Positions 25,489 to 34,375 of a DNA stretch of 64,000 nt are shown one piece after another (position 1 is the first letter of the stretch; each line of letters begins with the position of its first letter). The position numbers and the translations under genes were made by a program. Below the pieces are notes generated by a model that saw only the letters and a program-made list of their open reading frames with translations, had not been told where the DNA came from and did no database searches. This DNA comes from Rossellomorea sp. SC111 (lineage in GTDB: Bacteria > Bacillota > Bacilli > Bacillales > Bacillaceae_B): NCBI RefSeq assembly GCF_024733565.1, contig NZ_JANIOC010000001.1:1-64000 (forward strand), read 5' to 3'.

Positions 25489-26682
25489 CTAAAATTTAAG
25501 TAAATGTCCCAGCTTAGTGTGCTTTGTTTTTAAATACTTCTCATTTTCGAATTTCGCAGGCATCTGGATCGGTACCCGACCTGCGATTTCTAGACCATAT
25601 CCATTAATCCCGGCAATCTTTCTCGGATTATTGGTCAATAGACGCATCTTGGTTATACCTAAATCTCTCAGGATCTGCGCTCCGATTCCATATTCTCTTA
25701 AATCGTCACCAAAGCCCAGTTTTTGATTGGCTTCCACGGTGTCATAGCCTTCTTCCTGGAGCTTATAGGCCTTCAGTTTGTTTATTAATCCAATCCCACG
25801 GCCTTCTTGCCTCATATAAAGGAGGACACCCTTTCCTTCTTCTTCAATCTGGGTAAGGGCTGTGGCGAGCTGAGGGCCGCAATCACAGCGATTGGAACCG
25901 AAAACGTCACCTGTCAGGCATTCGGAATGTACCCGCACGAGGACATCCTCCTGCTCTGACCATTCCCCTTTTACAAGGGCGATATGCTCTTTTCCTGTAA
26001 GGTTTTCTGTGTAAGCAACCGCCTTGAAGGTGCCGAATTCAGTAGGAAGCTCAATTTCCACTTCCCTCGTCACAAGCATTTCTTTCTTTCTTCTATACCT
26101 GATTAAATCTTCAATGGAAATGATCTTCAAATTCCATTTTTCAGCGAGCTTCATTAATTCAGGCACCCTGGCCATCGTTCCGTCTTCATTCATGATTTCA
26201 CAGATTACCCCGGATGGTTGTGCACCTGCAAGAACAGCCAGATCGATGGCTGCTTCTGTATGGCCAGCACGTTTTAGAACCCCGCCATCTTTGGCGACAA
26301 GGGGAAATACATGTCCGGGCCGTTTAAAGTCCTCCGGCACTGAATCTTCGTTCAATAATTGCTGTATGGTGGTCGATCTTTCAAATGCACTAATCCCTGT
26401 CGTTGCCGATTTATGATCCACTGAGATGGTGAAGGCCGTGCCATGGGGGTCTGTATTTGACATCGTCATCGGCGTAAGCTTCAATTTGTGTGCTATTCCT
26501 TCTGTAATGGGGGCACAAATCAAGCCTCTCCCTTCTTTAGCCATAAAATTAATGACTTCAGGTGTCGCTTTATCTGCCAGGGCAATAAAATCTCCCTCAT
26601 TTTCACGATTTTCGTCATCCACAACGATGACGACTTTACCTGCTTGTAAATCTTCCAGAGCTTCTTCGATTTTATTAAACAT
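25489..26682 (-). CDS. ribBA: Bifunctional DHBP synthase / GTP cyclohydrolase II
   Basis: The 397-residue fusion enzyme supplies both riboflavin precursors. The N-terminal half is 3,4-dihydroxy-2-butanone-4-phosphate synthase ([13 protein letters not shown], about 20-32, and [14 protein letters not shown]). The C-terminal half is GTP cyclohydrolase II, with zinc ligands in [18 protein letters not shown] and the motif [10 protein letters not shown]. Translation starts at MFNKIEEAL, after AGGAGGGGTTGCCCC. Upstream in-frame Mets overlap the ribE 3' end and lack a site. Confidence 0.96.
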   Translation of the reverse strand: MFNKIEEALEDLQAGKVVIVVDDENRENEGDFIALADKATPEVINFMAKEGRGLICAPITEGIAHKLKLTPMTMSNTDPHGTAFTISVDHKSATTGISAFERSTTIQQLLNEDSVPEDFKRPGHVFPLVAKDGGVLKRAGHTEAAIDLAVLAGAQPSGVICEIMNEDGTMARVPELMKLAEKWNLKIISIEDLIRYRRKKEMLVTREVEIELPTEFGTFKAVAYTENLTGKEHIALVKGEWSEQEDVLVRVHSECLTGDVFGSNRCDCGPQLATALTQIEEEGKGVLLYMRQEGRGIGLINKLKAYKLQEEGYDTVEANQKLGFGDDLREYGIGAQILRDLGITKMRLLTNNPRKIAGINGYGLEIAGRVPIQMPAKFENEKYLKTKHTKLGHLLKF

Positions 26683-26698
26683 GGGGCAACCCCTCCTC

Positions 26699-27355
26699 TT
26701 AGTCAGCGAAACCATTTTGAGATAAAAAATCATAGCTGATGCTGCTTGAAGTACTCTTAGACTGTTCGTTTGCTTCATAGAAACGATGAAAATATTTCGC
26801 CATTACATCACATTCGATATTGACAAGGTCCCCTGCTTTCTTTCCACCAAGCACCGTGTCTCCTCTGGTCTGAGGGATAAGCGAAATCGTAATGGTATTA
26901 TTTTTTACACCAAACACTGTAAGGGAGGTGCCGTCAATTGCGACCGATCCCTTCATGATGAACAGATGGCTCTGATGTTCAGGAATGGAAATGTCCATAT
27001 ACCAGGCGTTTTCCACCTTCTCTACTCGCAAGATGGTCCCGACCCCGTCTACATGACCGTTGACGAAGTGACCGCCGAAACGACCGTTTGCCGCCATGGC
27101 TCTTTCCAGGTTCACTTTCGAGCCACGGGTTAAAGTCCGTAAGGTGGTCCCTTCAAACGTTTCTGGCATGACATCAACCTGAAACTTGCTGGAGCTGTAT
27201 GACGTGACGGTTAAACAAACCCCGTTCACACTGATGCTGTCCCCGATATGGATATCTTCGAGAATGCGGCTCGCAGCAATCGTCAGTTCCATGGAAGAAG
27301 AAGATTTTTTCATGTGTTCCATCGATCCAATTTCTTCAATGATTCCAGTAAACAT
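26699..27355 (-). CDS. ribE: Riboflavin synthase (alpha subunit)
   Basis: The 218-residue enzyme dismutates two lumazines to riboflavin. It has two tandem lumazine-binding repeats: [10 protein letters not shown]...[11 protein letters not shown] (about 1-95) and GHVDGVG...[10 protein letters not shown] (about 96-195). Length and repeats are standard. The gene lies 13 bp after ribD. Confidence 0.95.
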   Translation of the reverse strand: MFTGIIEEIGSMEHMKKSSSSMELTIAASRILEDIHIGDSISVNGVCLTVTSYSSSKFQVDVMPETFEGTTLRTLTRGSKVNLERAMAANGRFGGHFVNGHVDGVGTILRVEKVENAWYMDISIPEHQSHLFIMKGSVAIDGTSLTVFGVKNNTITISLIPQTRGDTVLGGKKAGDLVNIECDVMAKYFHRFYEANEQSKSTSSSISYDFLSQNGFAD

Positions 27356-27368
27356 CCTTCTCCCCCTT

Positions 27369-28463
27369 TCACAAAGGTTCCCGTTTTGGCCGTGCGATAA
27401 TTTTGATATCCTGTCCTACACGATCGAGGCCAGCGATCTCCATTTCCAACCCTTCTGCAATGGTTGGAAATCCTTTTCCTCCAAAACTCGTGAAGGCAGT
27501 ACTTCCACCCACAAGCTTTGGAGACATATACATAATCATTTCCTGAAAGGCTCTTTCCTCTAAGAAGGCGGAATGTATAGTAGAACCACCTTCTACATAT
27601 AGTGAAACGATTTTCCGGGAACCAAGCTCTTTCAGAACGGAGTGAATGCCTACCTTATCGTCGGTAAGGGACATGATTTCACATCCTCGATCGATATAGG
27701 GCTTCTTCTTTTCATCTATGACCGAACTGCCTGTAAAGATGATGGTTCTACTTTCAAGATCCTCTACTACATGAGAATGGATCGGTGTACGCAAATAGGT
27801 ATCTAATATTATTCGAATGGGGTTTTTTCCACCTTGGGGCAAACGGGTGGTAAGGTGTGGGTTATCTTGAATGACGGTATTGACTCCTACTAATATCGCG
27901 TCATGCCTGTGACGATCATAGTGGACATCGATTCTTGAGGCTTCGGATGTAATCCACTTACTGTCTCCCGAAGCAGATGCGGTTTTTCCATCTAATGTAA
28001 CCGCTGTTTTTAGCGTGACATATGGGGTACCATTTTGAATGAAGTGAAAAAAATGTTTATTTAGTTCAAGGGCCTCTTCTTCAAGCTCACCCACAACCAC
28101 TTCAATGCCTGCATTTCTTAATTGTTGAATTCCCCGTCCAGCCACTAAAGGATTGGGGTCCCTGGTGGCGATATGGACTCTCTTTATCCCGCTTGAGATC
28201 AACATTTGAGAGCAGGGAGGTGTTTTCCCATAGTGGGAACAAGGCTCAAGAGTAACGTAAATATCGCTTCCTTTCGCTTTGTCTCCTGCCATTTTAATGG
28301 CATTCACTTCTGCATGACCTTCCCCTGCTTTCAGATGGGCACCTGTCCCGACAATCTCTCCATTTTTGACAACCACAGCCCCTACCACAGGGTTTGGCGA
28401 GGTTTGGCCAAGGGTTGCCTTTGCCATTGAAATGGCAAGCTTCATATAATGGGTATGATTCAA
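27369..28463 (-). CDS. ribD: Bifunctional riboflavin deaminase/reductase
   Basis: The 364-residue fusion has an N-terminal cytidine-deaminase-like zinc domain (GHAEVNA, about 49-55, and the PCSHYGKTPPC cysteines) and a C-terminal reductase domain (VTLKTAVTLDGKTA, GVNTVIQDNPHLT, VEGGSTIHSAFLE). It catalyses two steps of the pyrimidine branch. It is the first gene of the operon, behind the FMN riboswitch. Confidence 0.96.
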   Translation of the reverse strand: MNHTHYMKLAISMAKATLGQTSPNPVVGAVVVKNGEIVGTGAHLKAGEGHAEVNAIKMAGDKAKGSDIYVTLEPCSHYGKTPPCSQMLISSGIKRVHIATRDPNPLVAGRGIQQLRNAGIEVVVGELEEEALELNKHFFHFIQNGTPYVTLKTAVTLDGKTASASGDSKWITSEASRIDVHYDRHRHDAILVGVNTVIQDNPHLTTRLPQGGKNPIRIILDTYLRTPIHSHVVEDLESRTIIFTGSSVIDEKKKPYIDRGCEIMSLTDDKVGIHSVLKELGSRKIVSLYVEGGSTIHSAFLEERAFQEMIMYMSPKLVGGSTAFTSFGGKGFPTIAEGLEMEIAGLDRVGQDIKIIARPKREPL

Positions 28464-28504
28464 TTGATGTACCTCCCTTCTTTTAAAAATACTATTCAGA
28501 AATA

Positions 28505-28541
28505 AAGAAACCCCAAGTAACGGTCTACTTGGGGGAAGTTG
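28505..28541 (-). terminator. Riboswitch-controlled attenuator of the rib operon
   Basis: On the minus strand CCCAAGTAGACCGTTACTTGGG followed by TTTCTTTATTTC forms an intrinsic terminator between the FMN aptamer and ribD. It is the expected expression platform that forms when FMN is bound. Confidence 0.85.
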
Positions 28542-28635
28542 GCATGACTAAATAAAGCATTTGATTTGATGTTTCAAAAAGGAAAAATCATCCACGAACA
28601 CTGGCCGGACTCTTCCCTTATTCATCAACTAAATG

Positions 28636-28785
28636 CTGCCGTTCCTTCTCCCATCCAGACTTTCACTGTCGGCTTTGGAGTTTCACCAAATCCACCGTCT
28701 AATATGTATTAGCCGGGTCACGGACTAAGAGCATACGCTCATCACCGCCGGTAGGGAATTTCACCCTGCCCCGAAGGAAACCTAT
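28636..28785 (-). promoter_or_regulatory. FMN riboswitch (RFN element)
   Basis: The minus strand shows the conserved RFN blocks in order: TTCGGGGCAGGGTGAAATTC near 28754-28773, CCCTACCGGCGGT, GCTCTTAGTCCGTGACCCGG, GACGGTGGATTTGGTGAAAC and AGTCTGGATGGGAGAAGG near 28638-28655. FMN binding should terminate transcription of ribD-ribE-ribBA-ribH. Confidence 0.97.
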
Positions 28786-28802
28786 TCGATTATCATTATT
28801 CT

Positions 28803-28831
28803 ATCATAGTTTCACAAATAAAATCATGTAA
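28803..28831 (-). promoter_or_regulatory. Probable promoter of the rib operon
   Basis: On the minus strand TTACAT (28826-28831), 17 nt, then TATGAT (28803-28808), about 20 nt before the aptamer. The remaining 150 bp to the next gene (28832-28985) contain a short inverted repeat (TATAGGTGAG/CTCACCcTATA, 28872-28896) without a T-tail and nothing else recognised. Confidence 0.5.
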
Positions 28832-28985
28832 GACGAACTAAAATAAGATTTTTGTCCTAATTTTTAGATTATAGGTGAGGAACTCACCCTATAAAAAAAT
28901 GCCTCTATGGATCAGAAGCAAGTTTCTTTCATATGTGTTCCATACTTCCCTTCAATATTGTATCCAAATCCTTAAAAAGAATGAG

Positions 28986-29681
28986 CTACGATGTGAGGAA
29001 ATAATCACTGTCTACGTACCATAGAAAGATCAGCAGCCAGTCCATATCATCATTGTATGTTTCATAAAATGAAACGTAACTATGATGGGAATCGAATAGC
29101 CGTTGAACGCTTTGAGGGAGGTATCCCTTTTGTAAGGATAGGTAATTTTTCTCTTGATAGTTTAAGATCCATCTCTTGTTTCCTTTATAGATGAGGATTG
29201 TGTCCCCACCTTCATTCTGCCACTCTATGGCGGTCGCACTTTGATATTTTAATTGAAACATCATTCTTCTCTCAGGATGATCGATCTTTATGATCCTGCT
29301 CCACTTCGAAAATGACAGTGGCGGTTTATGCTTTCTATGAAACAAGTAATGCTTGGGATTGTTGATCATGGATGTACGTTGAATAAAATAGTGTGACCAT
29401 CCGTTGGTTTTTAAATAATAGGAGCCTTCCTTCGTATGAACCCCCACAAGTGAATGCAGAGAGACAGGCATATTTTCATAATACAGACGGTTTGCCTTCT
29501 TAAGTTCCTTTTTCAGACTATAACTGAGATACAGATTTGAAAACGCAGGGATGAAGATCAACAGGGGAAAGTAATATAATTGCTGTGTCACTACAAGCAT
29601 CCCTACACCAATGAGAAAATACATGACACTTCTGAAAAGCAACGTATATTGTTCATTTTTGTATATTTGATAGAGGTTCAT
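28986..29681 (-). CDS. Hypothetical membrane-anchored protein (231 aa)
   Basis: Two hydrophobic segments near the N-terminus (about 14-31 and 37-53) are followed by a roughly 170-residue soluble part rich in aromatic and basic residues (FHRKHKPPLSF, WQNEGGDTILIYKGNKRW). No catalytic motif or family was recognised. The ATG at 29681 follows AAAGGACGAGCATTCT. A short possible frame (29653-29784) overlaps its start and could be translationally coupled. Confidence 0.7.
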   Translation of the reverse strand: MNLYQIYKNEQYTLLFRSVMYFLIGVGMLVVTQQLYYFPLLIFIPAFSNLYLSYSLKKELKKANRLYYENMPVSLHSLVGVHTKEGSYYLKTNGWSHYFIQRTSMINNPKHYLFHRKHKPPLSFSKWSRIIKIDHPERRMMFQLKYQSATAIEWQNEGGDTILIYKGNKRWILNYQEKNYLSLQKGYLPQSVQRLFDSHHSYVSFYETYNDDMDWLLIFLWYVDSDYFLTS

Positions 29682-29784
29682 AGAATGCTCGTCCTTTCAA
29701 GGAATCTCTATCATATGTATGTTTAAAATCTGTAAAAAGACCTAATGTCAGGAAAGCGAGGAGAATGAACAGAACTCTTTTCAC
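29653..29784 (-). CDS. Possible small membrane or secreted peptide (43 aa)
   Basis: A GTG at 29784 opens MKRVLFILLAFLTLGLFTDF and ends EPLSNIQK, a signal-peptide-like or single transmembrane profile. It overlaps the next gene by 29 bp in another frame. The candidate ribosome binding site AAGGGGTGA is about 15 nt upstream, which is too far for confidence. Confidence 0.3.
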   Translation of the reverse strand: MKRVLFILLAFLTLGLFTDFKHTYDRDSLKGRAFYEPLSNIQK

Positions 29785-29814
29785 AAATGGTGGTTCTATT
29801 CACCCCTTACGTTC

Positions 29815-30690
29815 TTATGAGTGGACCAGCTTCCCTGATTGGTTCCATTCGAATAACCGCTTCCATTTCGATTCTGCGTCATGATAGCCCTGCCAGTAAA
29901 GTTCGTCCAGTTTTTGGGGGTTTTTTTCAATCCGGCTTACTTTAAGTGGAAGCTCGGGCTGGATGATCAAAACCTCTCCATTTTTTTCTTTTGTCTCAAT
30001 TTCCTTAATTGTTTGATTGTAGCGCATATATCGGTTCATCAATGTTTTGTGCAGCTCTGGATATTGAGGATATTTCCTTTTAACCAGGAAAGAAAATTTT
30101 GAAGGCTTTTTGTAATATCCTCTATTCCGGGTCAGGATGACCACATTTTTTTTGAATCCGTCCTGCTCGGCTTTTTCAATGGGAACCGGATCGCTTATGC
30201 CCCCGTCAAGGAGGTGTCGGGAAGCGAATTCAACAATCGGAGCAACAAATGGAAGAGAACTTGATGCGCGTATGATTGTGAGAAGATCTTCTCCATAATC
30301 CTTCCTTGAGAAATAGACTGGTTTTCCTGTATGACAATCGGTTGTCCCGACTACAAATTCCGTGCGATTGGAGTGAAAAGCTTTGTAATCGAAGGGGACC
30401 AATTTATTCGGTATTTCATCAAAGACATAATCCATCCCGAATAATTCGCCTGTTTTCCAGTAGTTCCGCCATGATAAATATTTAGGGTCGCGGATGAAAT
30501 CAACATTCACCTTTTTGTTACGGCCATTTTGTTTGGATAAATAAGAAGCGGCATTGCATGCACCTGCAGAAACCCCGATGACATAAGGGAATTCAATTCC
30601 GTTCTCCAAGAAAAATTCAAGCGCCCCCGCCGTGTAGATCCCTCTCATTCCGCCACCTTCGAGGACGAGTCCTGTCTCGTTAATCATCAT
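29815..30690 (-). CDS. Patatin-like phospholipase / acyl hydrolase
   Basis: The 291-residue protein has the patatin serine-aspartate dyad layout: oxyanion loop GGGMRG (12-17), nucleophile elbow GVSAG (Ser41) and DGG in LLDGGISDPVP. It resembles the cytoplasmic RssA/YlbK-like class without a signal peptide, and the lipid substrate is unknown. The start is placed at the ATG at 30690, 8 nt after AGGTGG. It overlaps the end of the Nudix gene by 11 bp, so the two are coupled. Confidence 0.88.
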   Translation of the reverse strand: MMINETGLVLEGGGMRGIYTAGALEFFLENGIEFPYVIGVSAGACNAASYLSKQNGRNKKVNVDFIRDPKYLSWRNYWKTGELFGMDYVFDEIPNKLVPFDYKAFHSNRTEFVVGTTDCHTGKPVYFSRKDYGEDLLTIIRASSSLPFVAPIVEFASRHLLDGGISDPVPIEKAEQDGFKKNVVILTRNRGYYKKPSKFSFLVKRKYPQYPELHKTLMNRYMRYNQTIKEIETKEKNGEVLIIQPELPLKVSRIEKNPQKLDELYWQGYHDAESKWKRLFEWNQSGKLVHS

Positions 30691-31093
30691 CTTCTTGACC
30701 ACCTGCCATTTGCTGTAATAGAAATTGCTTCACTTCTAGAGGGTACAATTTTTTCCCGGACAGTTCCTCTATCGGAATCCAGCAGGGAATATATTCCCCT
30801 CTATTCCTGGTATAATCGTATTCTTCACCTTTTCCTGAGCCAAATAAGCCATTATATTTTCCCACAAAATAATAAGAATGTGTATTATTCTGCCTGAAGG
30901 TCAACGCGATTTTCAGTCCCGAGACGTTGATTCCCAGTTCTTCCTTCGCTTCCCGGACCGCCGTTTCCATTTCGGTCTCCCCTCCCTTCATGCCTCCCCC
31001 TGGAATCACATAATATACACAGCCATTCCTAATTCTTTTTATGACCGCCAGACTGCCATTTTCAATGAGGATGATGCCTGCACGATGGATCAT
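30680..31093 (-). CDS. Nudix hydrolase
   Basis: The 137-residue protein carries a complete Nudix box, GGMKGGETEMETAVREAKEE then LG (about 33-54), matching Gx5Ex7REUxEExGU. Such enzymes hydrolyse nucleoside diphosphates linked to another moiety, and the substrate cannot be read from sequence. It is co-transcribed with, and overlaps, the patatin gene. Confidence 0.92.
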   Translation of the reverse strand: MIHRAGIILIENGSLAVIKRIRNGCVYYVIPGGGMKGGETEMETAVREAKEELGINVSGLKIALTFRQNNTHSYYFVGKYNGLFGSGKGEEYDYTRNRGEYIPCWIPIEELSGKKLYPLEVKQFLLQQMAGGQEDDD

Positions 31094-31202
31094 TTTCTAT
31101 CAGCACCTCCTTCTACCCCCATTCGACATAAATCACTTAAATCCTTTTCTAATCATACAATAGGTCCGTCCCTCATAAAGAACGAGCTGGCTTTTTTTTA
31201 AG

Positions 31203-31243
31203 AAAAAAAGCACCGAGACCCTTCTTATTACGGGGCTCGATGC
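31203..31243 (-). terminator. Terminator of the WYL regulator gene
   Basis: On the minus strand GCATCGAGCCCC...GGGTCTCGGTGC is followed by TTTTTTTTC, directly after the regulator stop codon. Confidence 0.9.
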
Positions 31244-31245
31244 CG

Positions 31246-32241
31246 TCATTTCTCTTGATATAAAGTATACAGTTTATTGACTTCTGCTTTGACGGTTTCC
31301 ACAAGGGTAGAAGGAGAGATCACTTCAGCCTGACTTCCAAAGGTGAAGATCCAGTTTACGAGACCGGTACTTACCCGGGCTTTGGTCGACAAAATAAAAT
31401 GGTCCTCACCGTGCCTTTGAATATTGACATTTTTCCCGAACTTATCGATCACCACATTGATGAGGTTGTTATGTAACTTAATCTTGATCCACTCCTCATC
31501 TCCGGCAAACATTTGAAAGGTTGACTGGACGTATTTGGATACATCGAAGCCTTCATATGGATAGGTTTCCGCGAGCATCTCAACATTACGCAGTCGATCG
31601 ACCCGATAGTGACGTATTTCGTCCGCTTCAAAATAGTAAGCAATAAGGTAATAAAAATCATTCGCCCATGCAAGAGCGTACGGTTTCACCTTATACAGCC
31701 GGCCCTCATGACTGAGGTTAAACCGTTTATTGACATCATACCGCCCGTATTGAAATGTAATCATCCTCCGTTCTGCAATCGCTTCATGGATATCATGGAT
31801 GGTGCGGCGAATAAAAGGACTCTCACTTTTAATGGAAGAATCGATTTGGATTTCATTATGTAACTTCTTCCCTTGTTGATGGCTTGTCAGCTGCTTTATC
31901 TTCCCGGTCAGCTGCCTCGTTTCCTGCTTCGAAATGAATTTGGCAGAGACAACTGCATCCATGAGCATCCTTAGTTCGTATAACTCGAACAACCGGTATT
32001 GGTGGCTGTAATATTTAGGAAGTCCATCTTTTTCCTGATTGATGGTCACGTCGAAACCGTGTCTGATGAGATGATCCAGATCATCTTTTAAGGAATTCTT
32101 GTTAAGTTTCAAATCGGGTCCGTATGTCTCTTTAAAGCGAAGAATGATATCATCCAGATTCAGCTCGTGATCTTCGTCCGTTTCTTGTTTTAAAATACTC
32201 ATAAGCTTAAGCAGTCTTACTTTATTGTCAATCCTCGTCAT
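31246..32241 (-). CDS. YafY-type HTH/WYL-domain transcriptional regulator
   Basis: The 331-residue protein has an N-terminal winged-helix region (about 1-70), a central WYL domain (QYGRYDVNKRF, KVKPYALAWANDFYYLIAYY, HYRVDRLRNVEML; about 150-230) and a C-terminal WCX-like extension. WYL regulators sense nucleic acids or nucleotides and often control defence or DNA-damage genes. No such gene is adjacent here: the neighbours are Nudix/patatin downstream and DUF4870 upstream. The target is unknown. Confidence 0.85.
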   Translation of the reverse strand: MTRIDNKVRLLKLMSILKQETDEDHELNLDDIILRFKETYGPDLKLNKNSLKDDLDHLIRHGFDVTINQEKDGLPKYYSHQYRLFELYELRMLMDAVVSAKFISKQETRQLTGKIKQLTSHQQGKKLHNEIQIDSSIKSESPFIRRTIHDIHEAIAERRMITFQYGRYDVNKRFNLSHEGRLYKVKPYALAWANDFYYLIAYYFEADEIRHYRVDRLRNVEMLAETYPYEGFDVSKYVQSTFQMFAGDEEWIKIKLHNNLINVVIDKFGKNVNIQRHGEDHFILSTKARVSTGLVNWIFTFGSQAEVISPSTLVETVKAEVNKLYTLYQEK

Positions 32242-32340
32242 AGGGATACATTCTCCTTTGTAGAGATGATCGTTTTATAAAATTATAAAGTGAATGAAAT
32301 TTTTGTCAACTTTCTTATTCCTTATTCTGTTTTTAAGAAA

Positions 32341-32371
32341 GAAAAAGAACCCATGAGGCACATGAGTTCAA
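32341..32371 (-). terminator. Terminator of the DUF4870 gene
   Basis: On the minus strand GAACTCATG, a 5-nt loop, CATGGGTTC, then TTTTTC, 9 bp after the stop codon. Confidence 0.8.
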
Positions 32372-32378
32372 CCTTTTC

Positions 32379-32702
32379 TTATTTCAATAATCGAAAGACT
32401 GTCGGAATTTTGTAATAGTCACCTTCGTATGCCTTTATCGCACCCAGGATCGTGAAGATCAGTGCCAGCACCCCTACGATGGGAGCTAAGACAAATCCGA
32501 TAAGTACCACCATGAGAATGCTGCTTACAAATCCGTATACGGCGTATGAGATGAGAAAGTTCAAGTATTCCTTTCCATGGAAATCCACAAACTCCGATTC
32601 ATCCTTTTTAATGAGCCAGATGATCAATGGACCGACGAATACGGTGAAGAAGCTTGATATATAGATAAGAGCTGCCATCATTCTTTCATCTTTTGTCGGC
32701 AT
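32379..32702 (-). CDS. DUF4870 small membrane protein
   Basis: The 107-residue protein begins MPTKDERMMAALIYISSF and has about three membrane segments, with the DUF4870 signature FVGPLIIWLIKKDES and FVDFHGKEYLNF. Function is unknown. The start follows CAAGGAGGAATTGGC. Upstream in-frame Mets lack a ribosome binding site. Confidence 0.85.
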   Translation of the reverse strand: MPTKDERMMAALIYISSFFTVFVGPLIIWLIKKDESEFVDFHGKEYLNFLISYAVYGFVSSILMVVLIGFVLAPIVGVLALIFTILGAIKAYEGDYYKIPTVFRLLK

Positions 32703-32913
32703 GCCAATTCCTCCTTGTACAACACTTTTAGCAGACACTCTGATTGTATCCTCCTCTATATTTACGTCTTTGCATTCATAAAGTTTCACCCATTTTTTAG
32801 ATTTTGTTTATGGGTACTTTTTAGGTTTCTTCATGACAACCTTCATGAAATGTGACGGATCGGAATATACGTTTAAAAGAGGAGTTTGTCCTTAGAGTTC
32901 TTGAAGAAAGGCA

Positions 32914-33702
32914 GTGGAGAATGTGAATAAAATTGAGGCCTTTATACTGGGCGTTATACAAGGGTTAACAGAGTTTCTTCCGATTTCAAGCACAGGGCAT
33001 CTTTATCTAGGGAGGCTTGCATTTGGACTTGAAGAAGCCGGACTCTTCCTGGATACGATGCTTCATATCGGTACTTTGATTGCCGTCTTTGTCGTTTATC
33101 AGAAGGAACTTTTATACATGCTGAGGCACCCATTCAGTAAATTATCCTGGATTCTCATCATCGGAACCATCCCTGCTGTGATTATAGGATTTATGTTTGA
33201 AGACTATTTTGACAAGATATCAAAGACAGGGTCTACCATCGGTTGGGAGTTTCTTGTGACAGGATGTATTATGTATGTTGCTGACGGGGTGAAGAACGGA
33301 TATAAAAAGTTGGATGATCTCTCATACAGGGATGCTTTGGTGATCGGCAGCTTCCAAGCAGCTGCCATATTCCCCGCCCTTTCAAGATCCGGTTTAACGA
33401 TAGCAGCAGGATTATTCAGGAAATTGGACAGAGAAACAGCAGCCTATTTCTCCTTTCTCCTTTCTACGCCTGCCATTCTTGGAGGGATAGTGCTTCAAGG
33501 AAAAGAAATGATCGGTGGCGAGGCTGAAGCGATCCCCTTCTCAAGTTTAGCCATCGGAACAGTCAGCGCGGCAGTATTCGGCTATTTCGCTATTATGACC
33601 ATGGTGAATTTCTTGAAAAAGCACTCCCTTAAAATATTCTCCTATTACGTTTGGGCTTTGGGGCTCTTGATTCTCATTCTTCAATATTCAGGATTCATGT
33701 AG
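32914..33702 (+). CDS. uppP: Undecaprenyl-diphosphatase UppP (BacA)
   Basis: The 262-residue integral membrane enzyme dephosphorylates undecaprenyl pyrophosphate on the outer face of the membrane, recycling the carrier for wall precursors. Overexpression of the family confers bacitracin resistance. Signatures are GVIQGLTEFLPISSTGHLYLG (17-37 region, with the catalytic Glu) and PALSRSGLTIAAGLFRKL. Start: GTG at 32914 or GTG at 32923, with no decisive ribosome binding site. It lies 10 bp before a DedA gene, forming a two-gene lipid-carrier operon. Confidence 0.95.
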   Translation: MENVNKIEAFILGVIQGLTEFLPISSTGHLYLGRLAFGLEEAGLFLDTMLHIGTLIAVFVVYQKELLYMLRHPFSKLSWILIIGTIPAVIIGFMFEDYFDKISKTGSTIGWEFLVTGCIMYVADGVKNGYKKLDDLSYRDALVIGSFQAAAIFPALSRSGLTIAAGLFRKLDRETAAYFSFLLSTPAILGGIVLQGKEMIGGEAEAIPFSSLAIGTVSAAVFGYFAIMTMVNFLKKHSLKIFSYYVWALGLLILILQYSGFM

Positions 33703-33712
33703 GAGGATAAAT

Positions 33713-34312
33713 ATGAACCATGAATGGATTTTACACATCCTTACATTCTTAACCGATTTAGGATATGCGGGAATCTCCCTCGCACTCATGATTGAAGTCA
33801 TCCCGAGCGAGCTTGTCCTAAGCTATGCAGGTTTTATGGTAAACGCCGGAAAACTTACGTTTATAGGTGCCTTCATCAGCGGTGTCGTCGGTGGGACCGT
33901 AGCTCAGTTATTTCTTTACTGGCTTGGATATTATGGAGGCAGACCGTTTTTTGAAAAATACGGGAAATTTCTGTTTATTCATTCAAAGCATATTTATGCT
34001 TCTGAGAAATGGTTTGAGAAGCACGGGACGATAGTCATATTCACGGCACGTTTCATTCCGATCGTCCGCCATGCGATCAGTATACCCGCTGGCATTAGCC
34101 GCATGCCATTCTCTACTTTCACTCTGTACACATTTGCAGCCATGCTCCCCTGGACATTGTTGTTTATGATCATCGGGATGGAACTTGGTACACATTGGGA
34201 ACATATCGAGGTCATCGGAACCCGCTATATTAAACCCCTCAGTTTAATAGCTGTTCTCTCAACCCTTTTTTATCTGATTTATTCAAATAGGAGAAATAAA
34301 AGAATGGATTAA
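33713..34312 (+). CDS. DedA-family membrane protein
   Basis: The 199-residue SNARE-associated/DedA-family protein has the motif GGTVAQLFLYWLGYYGGRP and the conserved FTARFIPIVRHAISIPAGISRMP. Some Bacillus and Staphylococcus DedA proteins (UptA) translocate undecaprenyl phosphate inward. Others affect membrane potential or antimicrobial tolerance. Its position directly after uppP, behind GTAGGAGGATAA, supports a carrier-lipid role by context, which is an inference. Confidence 0.88.
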   Translation: MNHEWILHILTFLTDLGYAGISLALMIEVIPSELVLSYAGFMVNAGKLTFIGAFISGVVGGTVAQLFLYWLGYYGGRPFFEKYGKFLFIHSKHIYASEKWFEKHGTIVIFTARFIPIVRHAISIPAGISRMPFSTFTLYTFAAMLPWTLLFMIIGMELGTHWEHIEVIGTRYIKPLSLIAVLSTLFYLIYSNRRNKRMD

Positions 34313-34375
34313 CTTCTTTTTTCACTGAAAATTGTTTAAAATAAGAAGGAAACAATCGTCACGAAAGGAAAAACG

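Noticed and set aside
28872-28896. Terminator between the rib operon promoter and the 231-aa gene
   Set aside because: The stem TATAGGTGAG/CTCACCCTATA is not followed by a T-run on either strand. It is recorded only as an inverted repeat.
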